A DNA stretch of 39,182 nucleotides from the NCBI GenBank assembly GCA_024698485.1, contig JAILRC010000013.1, positions 1 through 39,182 on the forward strand, read 5' to 3'. A model generated the notes under the pieces. That model was not told the DNA's origin. It saw nothing but the letters and a program-made list of their open reading frames with translations, and made no database searches. The stretch's first letter is position 1. Every line of letters begins with the position of its first letter. Both the position numbers and the translations under genes were made by a program. Below are positions 17,746 through 26,066 of this stretch, piece by piece. This DNA comes from Lachnospiraceae bacterium (GTDB lineage Bacteria; Bacillota; Clostridia; Lachnospirales; Lachnospiraceae).

Positions 17746-19458
17746 TTATTCTTCAACCTTAACATGACGGCTGGTGCCGAAATGTTTGATCACAAAGTTC
17801 ATGAGAAGAACCGAACCGTAAGTGATCACGATAAGTATCGTTGCGAACGCGCAAGCTATGCCGTAGGAACCCTTTTCCGCAAACTCGTTGATCTGCACTG
17901 TGATGAGCAGATAGGAAGGAGTTACGAGAAGGATGATGGCGCTGATGGCGGTAATGCTTCGTACAAAGGATGTTACAAAGCCGCTTAGGAAGCTGTCCTT
18001 AATGAGCGGGAGCGTAACCGTCACGAAGACTCTGAAACTGTCTGCGCCCATATCATATGCCGATTCCTCGATGCTCTTATCAATCTGGCGTAAAGCCGAG
18101 ATACCGCTTCTGGTTCCTGTGGGAAGGCTTCGAACAACAAAGACGATGACAAGTATCACGCCTGTTCCGTAAAGTCCCTGAAGTATGCCGCTTCCAAAGA
18201 TACCTCCGGAGAAACCGCGAATGTAACCGATACCGAGAACAGTTCCGGGAACTGCCATGGCCAGCATCGAAACCGCTTCGATAAAGCCTTTTCCTTTGAA
18301 TTTCCTCTTTACAACGAGGTACGAGATGATCATGGAAAGCAGTGCCGTGATGGGTGCCGCAATGAGCGACAGGATGAAGCTGTCCCTAAAGGCCTTGAAT
18401 CCCTTGTATTTTGTGAACACAAGCCCAAACCACTTGAAGGTCAGGTGGAAATCATAGCCCCAGGTCTTAAACAACGCTCCGAAGGGAACGCATATATACA
18501 TGAGTATTACAAACAGTGCAAGTGCAGAGCACAGTATGGTGAGAGGTACGGTAACACTCTTGTCGGTGATGAGCATCCTTTCCCTGGATGCTTTACCGGA
18601 AAGGGTTGCGGTGCTCTTTCTCTCAAGATAGTACTTCTGGACCACAAACATAAGCAAGGTGATGGTAAGAAGCACCACCGCCATGGCAGCAGCACCCTGT
18701 TTATCATATGCTCCCGTGATCTGAAGATAGATCGTGGTGGCAAGGGTATCGTAGGAACCGCCGATGATCATGGGGTTTGCAAAGTCCGCGATGGACTCGA
18801 TGAATGTTACAAGGAACGCATTTCCGAGGCCGGGCAGGATGAGGGGCAGCGTAACCGTCATAAATACCTTGAATCTGGAAGCCCCCATATCTCTCGCCGC
18901 CTCTTCAAGAGACGGATCGATGTTTTTCAAAAGACCTTTCAGCATCATGTAGCACACAGGGAAAAACGTAAGTGTCTGCACTATGGTGATGCCCCAGAAT
19001 CCATAAACGCTGTTGTCATAGATCCCGAGCAAAAATCTTGTGATGATGCCCGCCTTACCGAAAAGCATGATCATGGAAAGCGAAAGCACAAAGGGCGGGG
19101 ATACTACAGGGAGCATCGATACGACTTTAAAAAGCCCGCCCATAAATTTCGTTCTGAGTTTTACATATTCCTCGACATATGCGAACAAAAGTCCGATCAG
19201 TGTCGATGCTATACCAACCACAAAACCCACTTTCAGCGTGTTTGTGATGGCCTTTCTGAAGTTTGGAAGTCCCATTATCCTCCTGAACACATCAAGAGTC
19301 AGACCTCCCTCGCCGATAAAGCTGTCTACCAGCAGTATCGCAAGCGGATAAAGAATAAATATCGTCAAAAAAACGATCAAAAGCACAATGGTCGTGACCA
19401 GTATGGGGTCCCCCATAAGCTTTTTCCTGTCAAGGCTGGCGCTTTGACTTTTTGCCAT
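17746..19458 (-). CDS. ABC transporter permease, fused two-domain FbpB/AfuB type
   Basis: A 570-residue membrane protein with about 12 hydrophobic segments in two homologous halves. Each half ends in an EAA loop: EEAARDMGASRFKVFMTVTLPLI in the first and EESAYDMGADSFRVFVTVTLPLI in the second. Fused permeases of this kind serve as the complete channel in Fe3+ (FbpB) and sugar-phosphate (AfuB) importers. The start at 19458 is preceded by GGAGGT; the upstream in-frame ATG at 19494 has no site. A hairpin with a T-run separates it from the binding-protein gene and probably lowers its expression relative to that gene. Confidence 0.93.
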   Translation of the reverse strand: MAKSQSASLDRKKLMGDPILVTTIVLLIVFLTIFILYPLAILLVDSFIGEGGLTLDVFRRIMGLPNFRKAITNTLKVGFVVGIASTLIGLLFAYVEEYVKLRTKFMGGLFKVVSMLPVVSPPFVLSLSMIMLFGKAGIITRFLLGIYDNSVYGFWGITIVQTLTFFPVCYMMLKGLLKNIDPSLEEAARDMGASRFKVFMTVTLPLILPGLGNAFLVTFIESIADFANPMIIGGSYDTLATTIYLQITGAYDKQGAAAMAVVLLTITLLMFVVQKYYLERKSTATLSGKASRERMLITDKSVTVPLTILCSALALFVILMYICVPFGALFKTWGYDFHLTFKWFGLVFTKYKGFKAFRDSFILSLIAAPITALLSMIISYLVVKRKFKGKGFIEAVSMLAMAVPGTVLGIGYIRGFSGGIFGSGILQGLYGTGVILVIVFVVRSLPTGTRSGISALRQIDKSIEESAYDMGADSFRVFVTVTLPLIKDSFLSGFVTSFVRSITAISAIILLVTPSYLLITVQINEFAEKGSYGIACAFATILIVITYGSVLLMNFVIKHFGTSRHVKVEE

Positions 19459-19504
19459 TGTCTTACCTCCTCTAAAGGGAGCATATATGCCCAATTCATA
19501 ATTT

Positions 19505-19535
19505 AAAAGGAGCGGACACTCTACGCATCCGCTCC
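19505..19535 (-). terminator. Intercistronic terminator/attenuator between binding protein and permease
   Basis: GGAGCGGA and TCCGCTCC form a perfect 8-bp stem (minus strand) followed by TTTTAAATT. It sits between genes of one transport unit, so partial read-through is likely. Confidence 0.75.
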
Positions 19536-19548
19536 GAAATGCTCAAAA

Positions 19549-20661
19549 CTATTTTGTCTGGAAACGATCGTCTGCAGCAGTGCCAAGTGCACTCATAACT
19601 TCTTCGACATATTTTTTTGTATTTGCTTTTGCGTCTTCAAAGTCATACTTCATAACGTTGTTGGGATCAAGACCGAAATCAGCCGCAGCCTGAGGCTGTT
19701 TTGCGTTGTCGATAACAAGGAACTGATAGGAACCGTTCTCTGCACCGAGCTCTACGCATGCAGGGCTGAGAGCATACTCGATCCAAAGCTTTGCTGCATT
19801 CTCATGCTTGCATCCCTTGAAGATAGCGGTTGCACCAATCTCGAAAGATGTGCCGCTGGAAGGGATGATGAGCTGAATGTTGCCATAGCCGTTGTCCTTG
19901 ATCTGAGTGATGCCGTCATGAAGGAAACCGATACCGATGACGCACTCACCTGTGCCCACGTTCTTGGAAGGGCCGGAACCTGACTTTGTGTATACTTCGA
20001 TGTTCTTGTCAAGATTTACAAGGTACTCGATGCCCTTGTCATGACCATACTTCTGGATCATTGTGTTTATAACAAGCTTTGCTGTACCTGCGGTGTTGTA
20101 GTTGGAGAGCCAGATAAGGCCCTTATACTTGGGATCGAGAAGATCCTGCCAGTCAGCGGGAGCCTCAAGATTCTTTCTCTTAAGTTCATCCTTGTTTACC
20201 ATAAAGCCAAGGATTCCCTTGTAGATACCGTACCAGCAGCCGTCCTTGTCGCGATACATATCGCTTGCAAGGTGAGATGCGTTTATTGCTTCGTAGGGAA
20301 GAAGAAGTCCCTCTGCTGCAGCTACGTTGTAGGGATCGGTAGTACCGCCGAACCAAACGTCACCCGAAGGATTACCCTTCTCTTCTTCGATCTTGCTCTG
20401 TACTTCGCCTGTGGAAAGACGCTGATACTGAACATTGATGCCATAGAGCTTCTTGAAGTTTTCACATGCAGCCGCAAGGTACTCTTCCTCGCAGGAGCCG
20501 TAAACAACCAGCTCACCTTCAGCCTTTGCGGCGTCGATGAGTTTCTGCATCTTAGGATCGGAATCCGTAGGTGCGGTTGAATCGTTGTTTGCCTTCTTGC
20601 CACAACCCGCAATGCCGATCACCATTACAGCAGCCAATAAAAATGCCAACAGTTTCTTCAT
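19549..20661 (-). CDS. ABC transporter substrate-binding lipoprotein, AfuA/FbpA-like
   Basis: A 370-residue lipoprotein with signal peptide and lipobox IAGC (Cys near residue 20). The fold is the type II periplasmic binding protein class: ELVVYGSCEEEYLAAACENF at the start, SGDVWFGGTTDPYNVAAAEG, then VIGIGFLHDGI and LIIPSSGTSFEIGATAIFKG. This pattern is shared by FbpA-like Fe3+ and AfuA-like sugar-phosphate binders. The tyrosine pair that ligates iron in FbpA is not obvious, so an organic anion is plausible. AAGGAG precedes the ATG. It is the first gene of the uptake unit, directly after the sensing genes, and probably their main target. Confidence 0.9.
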   Translation of the reverse strand: MKKLLAFLLAAVMVIGIAGCGKKANNDSTAPTDSDPKMQKLIDAAKAEGELVVYGSCEEEYLAAACENFKKLYGINVQYQRLSTGEVQSKIEEEKGNPSGDVWFGGTTDPYNVAAAEGLLLPYEAINASHLASDMYRDKDGCWYGIYKGILGFMVNKDELKRKNLEAPADWQDLLDPKYKGLIWLSNYNTAGTAKLVINTMIQKYGHDKGIEYLVNLDKNIEVYTKSGSGPSKNVGTGECVIGIGFLHDGITQIKDNGYGNIQLIIPSSGTSFEIGATAIFKGCKHENAAKLWIEYALSPACVELGAENGSYQFLVIDNAKQPQAAADFGLDPNNVMKYDFEDAKANTKKYVEEVMSALGTAADDRFQTK

Positions 20662-20684
20662 AAATATTCTCCTTTCCGAACGAT

Positions 20685-20710
20685 ATGACTATCAAACTGT
20701 GATGACTATC
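20685..20710 (-). promoter_or_regulatory. Direct repeat in the binding-protein leader
   Basis: Minus-strand GATAGTCAT occurs twice with a 17-bp period (8-base spacer CACAGTTT), between 24 and 49 bases upstream of the ATG. AraC-type response regulators often bind paired direct repeats, and one is encoded just upstream. The position downstream of a weak TTGTAT box at about 20727 makes the role uncertain. Confidence 0.4.
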
Positions 20711-20797
20711 GCCCGATAACACAAGGATACAATAAAAAAACTGTCGGCTATACCCAATTTTCTGTTTTATTATCCGATTTTCTGAACAAATAGCTTT

Positions 20798-21559
20798 TCA
20801 GTTCAAAAACTCTGACGGTGAAGTGTTGGTGTAACGCTTGAAGACCGCATTGAAATGCTTATAATCCGTAAATCCCGTCATCTCCGAAGCCTCATAGACT
20901 TTGTATTTCCCGGTCTGCAAAAGTTTTACCGCCTGTCTTACGCGATACCGGTTCAGGAAATCCAGATAACTCTTTCCCGTAGCCTCTTTGAACTTACGGG
21001 AAAGATAACTGGCGGAGACTCCCAGTTCCGCCGAAAAACCTTCTATGCTGATCTTTTCCGCATAATGCTCTTTTGTGGCATTCAGCACATAGCGCACATA
21101 ATCGTTGTCGGATCCCTCTTTCAGTATGATCTTCTCGGGATCCTCCAGTTCCTTTTGCTTCTCGTCAAACTGCTCATAGCGATATTCTTTCTTCAGTTCC
21201 TCTTTTATCTTATCGATGGCTTTTTTTATCTCATCTTTGTCCACCGGTTTCATGAGATAAGCGGAAACATTCAGATCTATGGCCTGTTTTGCATAATCAA
21301 ATTCGGCATAACTCGTGAGGATCACTGTCTTAAAAGATGCGATCTTAAGAGCCTCACGGGCCATGGCTATGCCGTCCATAACAGGCATCATGATGTCCGC
21401 GATCACGATGTCCGGCTTCAGTTCCCTGATCTTTTCAAGACCTTCCGCGCCGTTTGCGGCTTCACCCACAATACAGCAATCCCAAGATGTCCAGTCCATG
21501 GTATATGCTATACCTTTTCTGATGATGTCTTCGTCTTCGACGATCAACACTCTGTACAT
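20798..21559 (-). CDS. YesN-type response regulator (receiver plus AraC DNA-binding domain)
   Basis: A 253-residue regulator. The receiver domain (1-120) has the acidic pair E8/D9, phosphoacceptor D55 (IADIMMPVMDG), T82 and K104 (LMKP). The C-terminal 100 residues form an AraC-type double helix-turn-helix (GFSAELGVSASYLSRKFKEATG; VYEASEMTGFTDYKHFNAVFKRYTNTSPSEF). It follows the kinase gene by 40 bases and should be its partner. Such regulators activate neighbouring solute uptake genes; here the importer begins 136 bases downstream. Confidence 0.95.
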   Translation of the reverse strand: MYRVLIVEDEDIIRKGIAYTMDWTSWDCCIVGEAANGAEGLEKIRELKPDIVIADIMMPVMDGIAMAREALKIASFKTVILTSYAEFDYAKQAIDLNVSAYLMKPVDKDEIKKAIDKIKEELKKEYRYEQFDEKQKELEDPEKIILKEGSDNDYVRYVLNATKEHYAEKISIEGFSAELGVSASYLSRKFKEATGKSYLDFLNRYRVRQAVKLLQTGKYKVYEASEMTGFTDYKHFNAVFKRYTNTSPSEFLN

Positions 21560-21599
21560 ATCACACCTCTGTTTGCTACACTTCTCGTTGAATCCCGAT

Positions 21600-23267
21600 T
21601 CAGCCCTTCTTTACCCTGCAGGGCAGCAATATCCTGACCAGCGTACCTTCTCCCTCTCTGCTGTCGATATCGATGCCGTAGTCGCCTTTATACATAAGCC
21701 TTATGCGCCTGTGTATGTTATAAAGTCCGTAATGGGCAGTGTCGTTTGTGTCGTTTTCAAGGGTTTCCCGGATCTCCTTAAGTCTTGGAGAAGGGATCCC
21801 CGCTCCGTCGTCCTCGCAGACAAACACCAGCTTGTCCGTGATCTTGTAGCCCCTGATGACCACAGACAGTTTTTCCTTAGTGCCGAATCCATGCTTTATG
21901 GCATTTTCCAAAAGGGGCTGCAAAAGGAGTTTTGGGATCAGGCAGTCCATCAGTTCTTCACTGATGTCTATGGAATACTTAAAACGCTTGTTAAAGCGGA
22001 TCTGCAGGATATTGAGATAATACTGCAGGTTGTTCAGATCCTCTCGGAGGGTTACCTCCTCACGGGTATCCCTTATGGTGTATCTCAGAATGCCCGAAAG
22101 AGAGATGATCATCCTGTCCGCGGCATCCGCGTCGATCTTTGCCATGAACCTGATGTTGTCAAGGGTGTTAAACAGGAAATGAGGGTTCAGCTGGCTTTCA
22201 AGCTGTTTAAGCTGTGCAAAGGCAACATCCGTCATCAGTTCCCTGTTCTCGGCTATCTGCTCCCTGAGGCTCCTTAACATCTCGTTAAAATCATTCCCGA
22301 TGGTGTTGAACTCTCTCGAACTGTCGGTGAGGAGCCGCACATCCAGGTCTCCGTTAGAAACGGCTTCAAAGGCCGCTTCTATCTTTCTGATGTCAGCAGT
22401 GTACTTTTCCGAACTTGCGTCGGTGCTCCTGTACGTGATGAACACTATCCCCGCAAACACCATGACCACCACCGCGATAAGCAGCGCAAAGACTCTTATG
22501 TTGCTGCTCATATCGTCCGCTGTGTAAACCGTGAGTCCGCACTTCGTAGCGGTTCTGCAGAGATAATAGAGTTTTCCGTCATTCTTAAGATAGCCTGTCT
22601 CCCTGTCAAAGTTGTTGGCTATCTTTCCGTATGCGTCGGAAAGCATCTTGTTGTTTCCGGACCATATCCAGCCGTTTTCATCCGTAACGGCGAGATAACG
22701 CTCCCCTGTGGCCGTGATCCTGCTTATCACTGCCTCCGGGACGATGTATACAATAACGCCCTTTACCCCACCGTTCTCATAAATGCTCTTTCCTATGCAG
22801 ATATCGCCTTCCGAAAGTCCCGTCACCGTTCTGCCTTCCGCTCTTCCTGCGGTGTAGAGTATGCCCCAGTCTGAATAGGCAGGCTCCGTGAGATAGTAAG
22901 GAACAGTTTCCTTTGAAGTAAAAAGCACTTCTCTGTCAGGGGAAAGGATCACCAGATTTCCTGTTTCGCCAAATTCTCCGCATCTTTCATAAAGGATCTC
23001 AAAGATCCTGTCCCGGGATACAATGCAGTCGTTTTCCACAAATGTGTCCGCCATATCTTCGGTCATCAGATACCACACATCCATGACACGGGAGATCTCA
23101 TCCGAAGTCTCGCGGTTTTCCTTTTCATTCCTGTAGGTCACAGAATGACTCCAGGCAAAGCCCGTAATGGCAAGGAGCACAAGTGCTGTGACCACCACCG
23201 GGACTATGGAGTAACCGATAAAAGTTTTTCTTATGCTGTCACGAAAGCAAACCGTCTCTTTGTTCAT
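21600..23267 (-). CDS. YesM-type sensor histidine kinase
   Basis: A 555-residue membrane kinase. It has transmembrane segment 1 near residues 12-35, an extracellular Cache-like sensor of about 220 residues, transmembrane segment 2 near 255-275, and a HAMP-like region. The kinase core has the phosphoacceptor H in QLESQLNPHFLFNTLDNIRF, the N box LLQPLLENAIKHG and the G box CEDDGAGI. This is the YesM/LytS-like class that pairs with AraC-type regulators. Its ATG overlaps the stop of the upstream binding-protein gene, implying a stoichiometric complex in which that protein presents the ligand to the kinase. Confidence 0.94.
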   Translation of the reverse strand: MNKETVCFRDSIRKTFIGYSIVPVVVTALVLLAITGFAWSHSVTYRNEKENRETSDEISRVMDVWYLMTEDMADTFVENDCIVSRDRIFEILYERCGEFGETGNLVILSPDREVLFTSKETVPYYLTEPAYSDWGILYTAGRAEGRTVTGLSEGDICIGKSIYENGGVKGVIVYIVPEAVISRITATGERYLAVTDENGWIWSGNNKMLSDAYGKIANNFDRETGYLKNDGKLYYLCRTATKCGLTVYTADDMSSNIRVFALLIAVVVMVFAGIVFITYRSTDASSEKYTADIRKIEAAFEAVSNGDLDVRLLTDSSREFNTIGNDFNEMLRSLREQIAENRELMTDVAFAQLKQLESQLNPHFLFNTLDNIRFMAKIDADAADRMIISLSGILRYTIRDTREEVTLREDLNNLQYYLNILQIRFNKRFKYSIDISEELMDCLIPKLLLQPLLENAIKHGFGTKEKLSVVIRGYKITDKLVFVCEDDGAGIPSPRLKEIRETLENDTNDTAHYGLYNIHRRIRLMYKGDYGIDIDSREGEGTLVRILLPCRVKKG

Positions 23268-24298
23268 GGTTCACCTCGCTTTAATATCTCTTCGAAACAT
23301 GCGATCCATCTGTCTTTGTTTCCGATCACGTTTTCAGTCTGCACTTCTATTGTCTTTACAGAATCAAAAGGAGCGACGATATCGGAATCAGTCACATCGA
23401 TCCTTACGCTTCTTCGTCCCAGATTTGCCGTGATGAAGCTCTGCGCATTGCGGGAGGTCATAAAATCCACAAATGCCTCGGCCTTGTCTTTTCTTTCGGA
23501 AAGATCGTTGATATATATGCCGTCCGGCGTGAACACCACGCCCTCTTCCATATAGACTATCTTTATATGTTTGTCGCTTTTAAGCATGGTGACCGCTGCC
23601 TCTTCAAATGTCAGTCCCACAGTATACTTTCCGTTTGCAACGCCTTCGTACACTTCAGATGATGTGGAAAGCAACACGCCGTCCAGATTTTCGCAGAATT
23701 TCTCCACATAGTCGAAACCCTTCTCCGGATCGCCGTTTCCCATGGCATAAAGCATGTTTACAAGATGCTCGAAAGAGGATGAAGACTTTCCGGGATCGGC
23801 AAAGGCTATGCGTCCCTTTAGCCGAGGATCCAGAAGATCTTCGTAGCCCTCAACTTCTATGTCCCCTATAAGATCCATATTTATCATTATCACGCTGGGC
23901 ACAAGCGTAAAACAGGTGATCCGTTCGTCCACCCCGTCAAATCTGTCTTCAAAAGCCTCGCGATTCTCCGTATGATAGGGGTAAAAAGCCTCCTCATAAG
24001 AACTTACGGTAAGAAGGGAACCGCCCCACAGAACATCCACATCCTTGTCATCCATGATACGCTTTAACGCATCCGAAGTACCGAGGCTGATGACCTCCGT
24101 CTTTATACCCGTTTCGTTTTCAAATTCCTTTATCAATGAGATCATAAAGGCCTTCGGATGGGGTGAGACCACCACCAGATCCGGCTCCTTCCGTTCTTCT
24201 TTCCAAAACGCAAAGAAAAGAATGACCGCTATGCCCAAAACCGCAGCAGATAAAGCCGTCACAAGAAGCGCAGTATGATGTTTTATAAGATCGGTCAC
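23264..24298 (-). CDS. Membrane-anchored substrate-binding protein, likely sensory subunit of the adjacent kinase
   Basis: A 344-residue binding-protein-fold protein. It starts at GTG (24298), with GGAGGAGAG about ten bases upstream. The N-terminal hydrophobic segment (about residues 9-30) lacks a lipobox, so it is probably a signal anchor. The domain shares the AfuA/FbpA pattern: VVVSPHPKAFMISLIKEFENETG, VDVLWGGSLLTVSS, ARLKGRIAFADPGKSSS-like segment, TVGLTFEEAAVTML. Gene order (binding protein, kinase, AraC-type regulator, transporter) matches the known HptA-HptS-HptR and PgtC-PgtB-PgtA systems for hexose phosphate and phosphoglycerate. That assignment is an analogy. Confidence 0.85.
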   Translation of the reverse strand: MTDLIKHHTALLVTALSAAVLGIAVILFFAFWKEERKEPDLVVVSPHPKAFMISLIKEFENETGIKTEVISLGTSDALKRIMDDKDVDVLWGGSLLTVSSYEEAFYPYHTENREAFEDRFDGVDERITCFTLVPSVIMINMDLIGDIEVEGYEDLLDPRLKGRIAFADPGKSSSSFEHLVNMLYAMGNGDPEKGFDYVEKFCENLDGVLLSTSSEVYEGVANGKYTVGLTFEEAAVTMLKSDKHIKIVYMEEGVVFTPDGIYINDLSERKDKAEAFVDFMTSRNAQSFITANLGRRSVRIDVTDSDIVAPFDSVKTIEVQTENVIGNKDRWIACFEEILKRGEP

Positions 24299-24344
24299 CT
24301 TTTTGTCTCTCCTCCGTGACAGTGAGCTGCTTCAAAATACTGTT

Positions 24345-24385
24345 AAAAAAAATCCGTAAGCGTGATCATTCTCATACTTACGGAT
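24345..24385 (-). terminator. Intrinsic terminator after tRNA-Cys
   Basis: ATCCGTAAG and CTTACGGAT form a perfect 9-bp stem with a 16-base loop, followed by eight T on the minus strand. Confidence 0.92.
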
Positions 24386-24392
24386 CTTATCG

Positions 24393-24463
24393 AGGCGACA
24401 ACCGGATTTGGACCGGTGCTCACGGTGTTGCAGACCGATGCCTTACCACTTGGCTATGTCGCC
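24393..24463 (-). tRNA. tRNA-Cys (anticodon GCA)
   Basis: A 71-base cloverleaf on the minus strand. The acceptor GGCGACA pairs with TGTCGCC; the D arm has AGCCAAGTGGTAAGGC; the anticodon loop CTGCAAC gives GCA; the T arm is CCGGTCCAAATCCGG. The discriminator is T and no CCA is encoded. It has its own consensus promoter and terminator. Confidence 0.96.
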
Positions 24464-24497
24464 ATATGTCTGCGCTGTTCTCTCGGACAGCTTTGCC

Positions 24498-24526
24498 ATT
24501 ATATCTTATGAAACAGCTGTTGTCAA
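24498..24526 (-). promoter_or_regulatory. tRNA-Cys promoter
   Basis: Minus-strand TTGACA and TATAAT, both perfect consensus, are separated by 17 bases. The start point would be near 24491, about 28 bases before the tRNA. Confidence 0.93.
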
Positions 24527-24549
24527 CAGTTTTATAAAGATTCAGACAA

Positions 24550-25572
24550 TTAGAACTCCAGCGCAGTATCATCCGTCATGGACCCTATGAGATAGGCCAC
24601 TTCCAGCTCATGGTTTACGGTGTTCTCATTGGGGAAGTAAAGATAGAGCATGCAAACGATGCCCTTTTGGTCGGGTTTGAACAAAAACTCCAGCCTGTAA
24701 TCTCTTCCGTCCTTGGCTCTGTGAGATGTGGTGTAATAGTGGAACAGATTGTTGTTGGTATCATAAAATCCGTTGATGGAATCCGCAGAGTCTCCTCCCA
24801 CCGCCTCAAGGATGTTCTCAACGATCTTGGCTTCTATCTTCTTCAGATTGCTCTCGGTGGGATCCTTGGGAGGCTGCTTTAAGTAGGTCTCATTATTAAA
24901 ATAAAAAATGTAAAAGATCTCGGGGTACTGGATATTCATGGGCTCAATAGCATTCAGATTATACTGATAACCCTTGATACCGTTATTTGTAAGATCCGAG
25001 ATGACATAGCCGTTGTTCCATGACTCCGGGATCCTGTATTTTACTCTTCCGTCCTTCCTAAGATCCTTCACTTCGACATAGCTGTACACCGGAGTGTTGA
25101 AGAAGAACAGATCTCCTTTCACGAACTCGCTGTTACGTCTTTCCATTACGGTCGCGTTCAGGTAGTAGGACGAGCCGTCCACCACCACTTTACCGTAAAC
25201 CGTCACCGTGTCTCCGCGCTCAATGTCCCCCACGATCTCTCTTTCTCTGTCTTCGAAGGGAACCGCAAGACAGGTCTTTCCCTGTCTGTCTTTAAGCACC
25301 ACCTGCTTAAGGTCATCCGAAATGCTCTCCACAGTGGTGTTGTTACCGATGGCAACACAGCGTCCGCTATAGTTTTTCTTGAAGTTAGCCGCATTGCTCT
25401 TTGCATCTTCAAGTTCTTCTATGGTCACAGCCGTATAAAGGCGCTCGGTCCAGAGTGTTTCCCTGAGTCTCGCCATGTAATCCTTGGCATAAACAGGCTT
25501 TACGAATGCAAGGGAAAGGACGGCGGCAACAGCCACAACACGGGCTATAAAATGCAATTTATCACGCTTCAT
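24550..25572 (-). CDS. Secreted protein with probable OB-fold domain, last gene of the ExbB/ExbD-like operon
   Basis: A 340-residue exported protein. A signal peptide ends near residue 29 (VYAKD). Residues about 68-145 (RCVAIGNNTTV...DRQGKTCLAVPF...GDTVTVYGKVV...YYLNATVMER) have the beta-rich pattern of an OB-fold (tRNA_anti-like) domain. The C-terminal 190 residues are rich in Tyr, Phe and Asn and unassigned. GGAGG upstream of the ATG overlaps the preceding stop codon (TAG), so it is translationally coupled. It lies outside the membrane and could be the effector or ligand-binding part of the proton-channel system. The function is unknown. Confidence 0.75.
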   Translation of the reverse strand: MKRDKLHFIARVVAVAAVLSLAFVKPVYAKDYMARLRETLWTERLYTAVTIEELEDAKSNAANFKKNYSGRCVAIGNNTTVESISDDLKQVVLKDRQGKTCLAVPFEDREREIVGDIERGDTVTVYGKVVVDGSSYYLNATVMERRNSEFVKGDLFFFNTPVYSYVEVKDLRKDGRVKYRIPESWNNGYVISDLTNNGIKGYQYNLNAIEPMNIQYPEIFYIFYFNNETYLKQPPKDPTESNLKKIEAKIVENILEAVGGDSADSINGFYDTNNNLFHYYTTSHRAKDGRDYRLEFLFKPDQKGIVCMLYLYFPNENTVNHELEVAYLIGSMTDDTALEF

Positions 25573-25574
25573 GG

Positions 25575-26066
25575 CTACCTCCTTTCAATCTCGTACTCAA
25601 GGGCCGACTCTATGATGAATCTCAGCACCTTCCTGAAGGTCTTTGCTTCCGCATAGTCATCCACAAGGATGATCTTCCTTCCCAGGATCTTCTCAACCAC
25701 AAACTCCTTAAGGAAGGTCTCAAGGTCATTGCCCTCGTAAAGGTAGCATGTGACTTCTTCTCCCCCCACGATGATCTCAAGGGGCGGAGTGGGGGTTGCT
25801 GTAGGCCGCGGCGTAGGTGTAGGTGTGGGGGTAGCCGTGGGCTTAGGTGTTGCGGTAGGCTTGGGGGTAGGTGTGGGGTGAGCCGCAATATATGCCCCCT
25901 GTGCATTTCCTATTGCATCTCCCACAGAGCCGCTGATCTCGATGAAAGGCTTGTCGGCATTGATAAGTTCGGGCTTGTAACCGAACATGTCAAAAATGCC
26001 GCCCAAAGCCGTACTCAGTATGACGATCAGCAATATTCTATTCCATGGTGTCGATCCATTCTTCAT
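25575..26066 (-). CDS. Membrane-anchored protein with Thr-Pro linker and ExbD/TolR-like C-terminal domain
   Basis: A 163-residue protein. It has one N-terminal hydrophobic segment (about residues 10-30), a linker near 60-95 made of repeated Thr-Pro with Lys/Arg/Ala, and a C-terminal domain of about 70 residues. The domain reads beta (LEIIVGGEEVTCYLY), helix (DLETFLKEFVVEKI), beta (RKIILVDDY), helix (AKTFRKVLRFIIESA), beta (LEYEIER). This is the order of the ExbD/TolR periplasmic domain, and the VDDY segment is shared with the preceding gene product. Its start overlaps that gene by 29 bases. It lacks the DLTPLLDV channel helix. Confidence 0.7.
   Translation of the reverse strand: MKNGSTPWNRILLIVILSTALGGIFDMFGYKPELINADKPFIEISGSVGDAIGNAQGAYIAAHPTPTPKPTATPKPTATPTPTPTPRPTATPTPPLEIIVGGEEVTCYLYEGNDLETFLKEFVVEKILGRKIILVDDYAEAKTFRKVLRFIIESALEYEIERR

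Noticed and set aside
18445-19506. Plus-strand open frame of 353 codons
   Set aside because: It lies opposite the ABC permease and is Lys/His-rich with no family pattern.
19549-20661. Confident assignment as ferric-iron binding protein
   Set aside because: The family class is shared by iron and sugar-phosphate binders, and the iron-ligating tyrosine pair could not be identified from the sequence.
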